A stretch of 64,000 bases of DNA, from positions 11,563,682 through 11,627,681 of the forward strand of contig NC_089275.1 of assembly GCF_963678975.1 (NCBI RefSeq), in the 5' to 3' direction. Below the pieces are notes generated by a model that worked only from the letters and a program-made list of their open reading frames with translations, was not told the origin of the DNA and made no database searches. Positions 59,840 through 64,000 of this stretch are shown piece by piece; the first letter of the stretch is position 1; each line of letters opens with the position of its first letter. Origin of the DNA: Dysidea avara (lineage: Eukaryota; Porifera; Demospongiae; Dictyoceratida; Dysideidae). The translations under genes were made by a program, and so were the position numbers.

Positions 59840-60243
59840 ATGTGGAAATTCGATCTTTTAAACAGGTATTCAAGGGGACCTCGTGGGGCCTCCTGGGAGC
59901 CCTTCCAGGCTGGGGCCCAGGGCAAAATGCCCCAGTTGCCCCCCCTGTGGACAAACCACATTAATTCTCCTCTTATTAATAAATATGTGGATGCTCTTAG
60001 ACAGTATTATGACTCACTTTGTGTATGTACTATGTACTTGAGTTTTTTTGTTTTGTAATTTCCGGTGTAATCTTTTTGTTTTGTAATTGTGTCGTAACTA
60101 GCAATTTTTTGGTCGTTTTTGTATTGTTTTGGTGTTTACTTATGTGTATGTGATGTGTTCCTCTGGGCAAGGAAGAACGGCTGTAGCCGATTGCCTGGAG
60201 CGGGCTAGCTAAATATATAAATCAAGTCAAATCAAATCAATTA
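59840..60243 (+). mobile_element. 3' part of a LINE-like retroelement
   Basis: Begins where G3 similarity ends. A GC-rich block (CTCCTGGGAGCCCTTCC, GGGGCCCAGGGCAAAATGCC) is followed by a T-rich part, the block GGAAGAACGGCTGTAGCCGA with GATTGCCTGGAGCGGGC, and a tail of AATCAAGTCAAATCAAATC units, typical of non-LTR 3' ends with microsatellite tails. No intact frame. Relationship to the RT relic at 25.4 kb is possible but not shown. Confidence 0.55.
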
Positions 60244-60337
60244 AGTTAGACTACCATAGCTTAGCTATATAGTAACGTGATGTTACAACTGGTTGTGTGT
60301 GCAGTGTGGTTACAGTGTATGCATTTATAGCTAGTTA

Positions 60338-60775
60338 TGCATCTATTAATGTAATGCCTGATTACCACTAATACGGGCTGAGGGAGGAGAAAGGTCGGGG
60401 ATGGTGGGGGGAATTGATCGCTAAATTTCCCCGACATAGTGGGGATTTGTCTTCACTGGTCTAAAGAAATTCACTCAGACAGCAAAGGTGTGTGCTTTCA
60501 GTTTAGGAAGGAGTATCTCAGATGCTAGCTATTACGTTCATACTAGAATCCACTCGAACTAACTCATCACTAGACCAACGCCACACGACCGTACAAATCT
60601 CCTCCTAGCCCCAGTATTCTATGGGGTTTGGAGGTCGAGACTTGGTCGGGATTTACATCGCCAGTATTTCCCCAGTAGGTGGGGAATTGTAATTTTCAGT
60701 TTTGTAAATCCCCACCTTCCCCCACCTCAGCCCGTATTAGTGGTAGTCGGGGATTACATTGATAGGTGCATTATG
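60338..60775. mobile_element. Foldback element, ~440 bp, with long inverted ends
   Basis: GCATCTATTAATGTAAT and TACCACTAATACGGGCTGAG at the left pair with CTCAGCCCGTATTAGTGGTA and ATTACATTGATAGGTGCA at the right. The interior has GGGGAATT and CCCCACC blocks. Non-coding. Confidence 0.8.
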
Positions 60776-60780
60776 GTTTC

Positions 60781-60871
60781 TACCGGCACTGCCGAAATAG
60801 AAGTGAAGTACTAAATTCACTTCCGGCACAACCCACAATCACATTGTGTTATAGAGATTTCACGATTTAAT
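60781..60871 (+). promoter_or_regulatory. Probable promoter of the B-box gene
   Basis: CACTTCCGG (60818-60826) is a strong ETS-type site, with a partly symmetrical neighbour GCCGAAATAGAAGTG upstream. No TATA box is seen. This suggests a housekeeping-type promoter, unlike the TATA promoters of the proteases. Confidence 0.45.
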
Positions 60872-61411
60872 ATGGCGCTACGTCAAAGCCCTAGGATGAT
60901 GGCAAACAATTGTGTACTGCTGATGGAATATTTGAATGATCCAGATGTTGAATTACAAGAAGCCATCACATCTTCAGAAGAATGCGCCAGGTTATCTATT
61001 ACCTTCGACGGTACACGTGATTCAACCATGCACTCGTACCAATCCTGTCACATTCATCCACGAAGAAGGAGAGATTTAATATGCAAACACTGCAAAGTGG
61101 GCCTTTGTAGTATTTGTGCAGCATCAGCAGATCACACTGGACATGAAATAACTTTCTCGTTTACTATCGTCAACGATGAAATTCGGAGAATAAATCAATC
61201 CATTGTTGAGATAGAGAACCTACTTTCTGAGATGAAGGGGGTGTTGTCTGAGGTGAGAAAGATGAGAGATAATGTGATAAACAAGAAGGAGAGTAATGTT
61301 AAAATAACTAGAGAGGTATTCTCTACTCTACGTGCAGCTATTAACAAACAGGAGAATAAAGTGATATTAAACATTGAAGAATCAGCTGCAAGGAGAGAGA
61401 AGACTCTAAAG
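60872..61411 (+). CDS. B-box zinc finger and coiled-coil protein, first exon (TRIM-like)
   Basis: Exon of 180 codons from the ATG at 60872 to a donor GTATGC at 61412. Residues about 57-92 form a B-box: CHIH, then CKHC, CSIC and HTGH with the usual spacing of eight zinc ligands. About 100-178 is a heptad-rich coiled coil (EIENLLSEMKGVLSEVRKM) as in the BBC region of TRIM proteins. No RING is visible N-terminal to it; residues 1-56 carry only an acidic stretch. TRIM-type proteins act in ubiquitin transfer, scaffolding or innate responses, but without a RING no ligase function can be claimed. Reading through the donor gives a stop at 61507. I could not find the next exon, so the gene may continue past the window or end here. 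Confidence 0.75.
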
Positions 61412-62160
61412 GTATGCTCCCACTTTCTGCATAGTTTGGCGGCACCCACCCCTTCACATAATGAGGAAGGATCTGGTCACTCTAACATTCAAAGTTTGTG
61501 TAGGTAGTGTGTTACAGAAAACAGGTAACACCAATCAGATTGCGTTATTGGTAATTCCTAAATTTTAGATACTGTAGAATTATGTACTGTCTGCAAGAGT
61601 CTGTCACAAAGTTTTATGGAAGATTAAGGCTGTTTGTAGCTGACAACAGGGTGTTCTTGTTCTATACAAGGGCAAAAGATGGAGGTAGTAAAAGCCTTGT
61701 GATTGGAACTGATGTATACTTGTGATGCTGCCTAAAGAATATAGAAGTACCTTTTTGTTGTGTTAGCAGCCATTTTTTAACAGGATTCTAGAACAACTTA
61801 CTTTGTATGGGTGTTAGTCATGCCATTCTTGCCGCCATTATTGTGATGGAATTGCTTACTTACATTCCTTTGTTACAACTCCATAATGCTAAAGTGACCA
61901 GACTCTTCTTCTTTATGCGAAGGGGCGTTCGCATAAAGAGGAAGGGAGGAGAGTCAAAAAGGCTCCATAACAAAACCATACATATTATAGTACCACTATA
62001 ATATCTATGACAAATCAAACCACTAAAACATGGGATGTATAGATAAGCTTAAACATTGATATTGTTAAAATTCTGCATTGAGTGATAATCGCCATTAGAG
62101 TTAAAATTTACGTAAATTAATAGCAAATATTTATACTAAACAAAATTGTCTCATCGCTGA
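61412..62160. other. Intron or 3' DNA after the B-box exon
   Basis: No recognisable coding continuation. Contains a strong hairpin at 61901-61955. Confidence 0.4.
61901..61955. repeat. Compact hairpin
   Basis: CTTTATGCGAA (61911-61921) pairs exactly with TTCGCATAAAG (61928-61938) around a six-base loop; the flanks GACTCTTCTT and GAGGAGAGTC extend the pairing imperfectly. Confidence 0.75.
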
Positions 62161-62162
62161 TT

Positions 62163-62829
62163 TTACAGGTTTTTGCAATTGAATTCGGCGACCCGTTTGC
62201 AATTGAGTTCGTCGCTTTTGCAATTGAATTCGTCCCGTTTGCAATTGAATTCGTCGGTTTTGCAATTGAATTCGTCGCTTTTGCAATTGAATTCGTCGCT
62301 TTTGCAGTTAAATTCGTCCGTAACAAGAATGGCAGCTGGAGGAAACACGAAAACATGATGTAGCAGCTGCTACAAGAACTTGTTCAAGTACAACAGTAGT
62401 AAACAACTCTTTATAAGGTAATAATTCTTCCTCTACAGCCTATCCAGCAACATTCCAAACTCTACTACGCCATTCGCGATGGGTGTGGTCCTCGGTGTGG
62501 TCACTTGCGAGCAAGTTAATTAACTTGTCAGACAGCTATCAACTTCGCGTACTACCAGCTTCAATTACTTTCTAGTGTCTCAAGTGTAACTCTCCAAGGC
62601 ATAAATAGTTCATCTCTTAATGAACGGGTTGGTTTCTTGGAGCCGTTTTGTTTATGACGAATTGTAATGCAAACGCGACGAATTCTATTGCAAAACCGAC
62701 TAATTCAACCGCAAAACCGACGAATTCAATTGCAAAACCGATGAATTCAATTGCAAACGGGACGAATTCAATTGCAATACCGACGGATTTAATTGCAAAC
62801 GGGACGAATTCAATTGCAAAAACCTGTAA
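62163..62829. mobile_element. Foldback element made of inverted 21-bp arrays
   Basis: Left array (about 62168-62322): seven units of CTTTTGCAATTGAATTCGTC plus one base. Right array (about 62661-62822): seven units of the reverse complement. The ends TTACAGGTTTTTGCAATT and TTGCAAAAACCTGTAA also pair, enclosing about 340 bases of unrelated DNA. Because 21 is a multiple of 3, every frame stays open through the arrays, giving artefactual EFNCKSD-type peptides. I do not regard these as proteins. Confidence 0.8.
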
Positions 62830-64000
62830 ATCACTTAGTACTGATATGTAAAATAAATAGAAATTTAAACTATATGATGATGTATAAGATTTACTACTTC
62901 ACATACTTTATTGCTGATTCCTTGATATGTTATGTGAGAGGCTTGTGTCTCAGTTTGTTTCATCTAATTTTTTACAACTGCTACCAGAATTATGGCAACA
63001 CCTGGCTAGATTAACCCCTCAAAAAGGGAAAAGTATTTGTTTAAAGTTCTTGGGAAAGCACAAGAAGCATCCCATGCACACTGTGTTTCTACAAGCACTC
63101 AGTTTAAATAAACTAGCTCTTTTATAAAGGCTCTGCTTCCAGTAGTGCCACAGCAAAACAAGCACAGAAACCATGAAAATTGTCTCTTGCCTTAAATCTT
63201 CCTTTGGAAATCTGGCCAGGGAGCCTCAGTATAAGCAGCATTGACACAACTTGCAGATATACTAATGGACATTTAATCCCTAATTCAGTCATGCTGAAGT
63301 TTAGGGATATAATGTCCACTAATGTATCTACAGGTATTGGCAACTTTCCTTGTTTCACCACTTTTAGCTAGAGCAAGATGGCTTTTTATTATTTCAAATG
63401 ATGGTACTGGTACTGGCCATACAAACTATCAGTGCAATTGTGCCAATTACTGAAAATTATCATATTGGATCACCAATCCAATTATCAGTACATCTCTATG
63501 GCATAATTTCATTTGTTGTGGTGCTACAGAAGTTATTTATGACAAATTAGCTATGTAACATTTCTACTATGAAAAACTTAATAAGAAACAAGTTCATGTT
63601 GCGCTAATTCTAACAACCAGGCACCATTCAGCTAGCTAACTCATCTGGAGTTGGTCAACTATGTATTACTACATATGTAATTATTAGCTAATAGGCTGTT
63701 GGTTTTGCAATAATACATAATTAATTTGGATTTTGTAATTCATGAAATTTTTATAATTCTTATGTTGCTATACACTGCTATGGAAGTGCTTGTTAAACAA
63801 ACCGCTTTTAACAATGTATTGCTCACAGGATTATCTTCTAAGGAGAAAAGTCTTGAGGAGAGTCCAACTGCCGAAAAGAAACCACTTCAAAGCAAAATTC
63901 TTTGTGGAAGTTTATAATACAAACTTAACTTCTTACATGCAAGCTGCTTTTACCATTTAATAATTTGCTTACGTGGGTGCGTACAGACAAGCATAGATAG
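62830..64000. other. Right edge, no gene recognised
   Basis: AT-rich sequence with a small inverted repeat at 63256-63329 (CTAATGGACATTTAATCCCT and AGGGATATAATGTCC). Frames are up to about 79 codons without recognisable domains. Confidence 0.4.

Noticed and set aside
62117..62851. Peptides rich in EFNCKSD or NSIAKPT repeats in all frames
   Set aside because: They are the translation of a 21-bp tandem array, open in every frame because 21 divides by three; no independent sign of coding.

Overview
This window reads as nuclear DNA of an early-branching animal. I think a demosponge such as Amphimedon is most likely. That is inference from memory of the family types and repeat style; no search was run. 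The supporting observations are AT-rich DNA, short GT-AG introns (about 170 bases in the protease genes), metazoan families (a B-box/coiled-coil protein and relics of a bubblegum-type acyl-CoA synthetase, ACSBG), and very many short foldback transposons, SINE-like elements and local duplications. There are no bacterial operons, rRNA genes, credible tRNA genes or CRISPR arrays.

Two gene families dominate. The first is a secreted, proteinase K-like subtilase (S8 family) with a signal peptide and prodomain in exon 1 and the catalytic domain in exon 2. Three copies look intact: 8235-9801 (-), 17944-19575 (+) and 53606-55422 (+). Three more are decayed: 22234-22758 (+), 36306-37138 (-) and 49250-49905 (-). 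The second is a large surface protein of about 1160-1230 residues. It has a signal peptide, a long Asn-glycosylation-rich ectodomain that looks like a beta-helix, a Cys-rich juxtamembrane knot, 9-10 hydrophobic segments and a conserved tail. Two copies are intact: 30105-33596 (-) and 41703-45398 (-). There are pseudogenes at 12005-13598 (-) and 58691-59838 (+), and a fragment at 52340-52485 (+).

Layout. Bases 1-6473 hold a giant foldback element with arms made of a ~30-bp satellite; half of a second copy lies at 25927-29226. Bases 8.2-13.6 kb hold an intact protease and a broken membrane-protein gene. Bases 17.9-23.1 kb hold an intact protease and a duplicated protease 3' end. Bases 30-37.1 kb hold an intact membrane-protein gene next to a broken protease. 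Bases 37.2-39.1 kb hold remains of the last exons of an ACSBG gene. Bases 41.7-49.9 kb hold an intact membrane-protein gene and, upstream of it, a broken protease. Bases 52.3-59.8 kb hold a membrane-protein fragment, an intact protease and a broken membrane-protein gene. Bases 60.9-61.4 kb hold the first exon of a B-box gene. Bases 62.2-62.8 kb hold an inverted pair of 21-bp arrays.

The two families travel together as a duplicated cassette. The unit at 32.4-37.1 kb is an inverted copy of the unit at 54.6-59.8 kb, including the non-coding DNA between the genes. In each adjacent pair one member is intact and the other is broken. The membrane segments and tail of the two intact large proteins are nearly identical in patches, while their ectodomains differ strongly. 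That pattern would fit a diversifying surface family kept similar at its membrane end by selection or gene conversion. A working link between protease and membrane protein is only a hypothesis from position.
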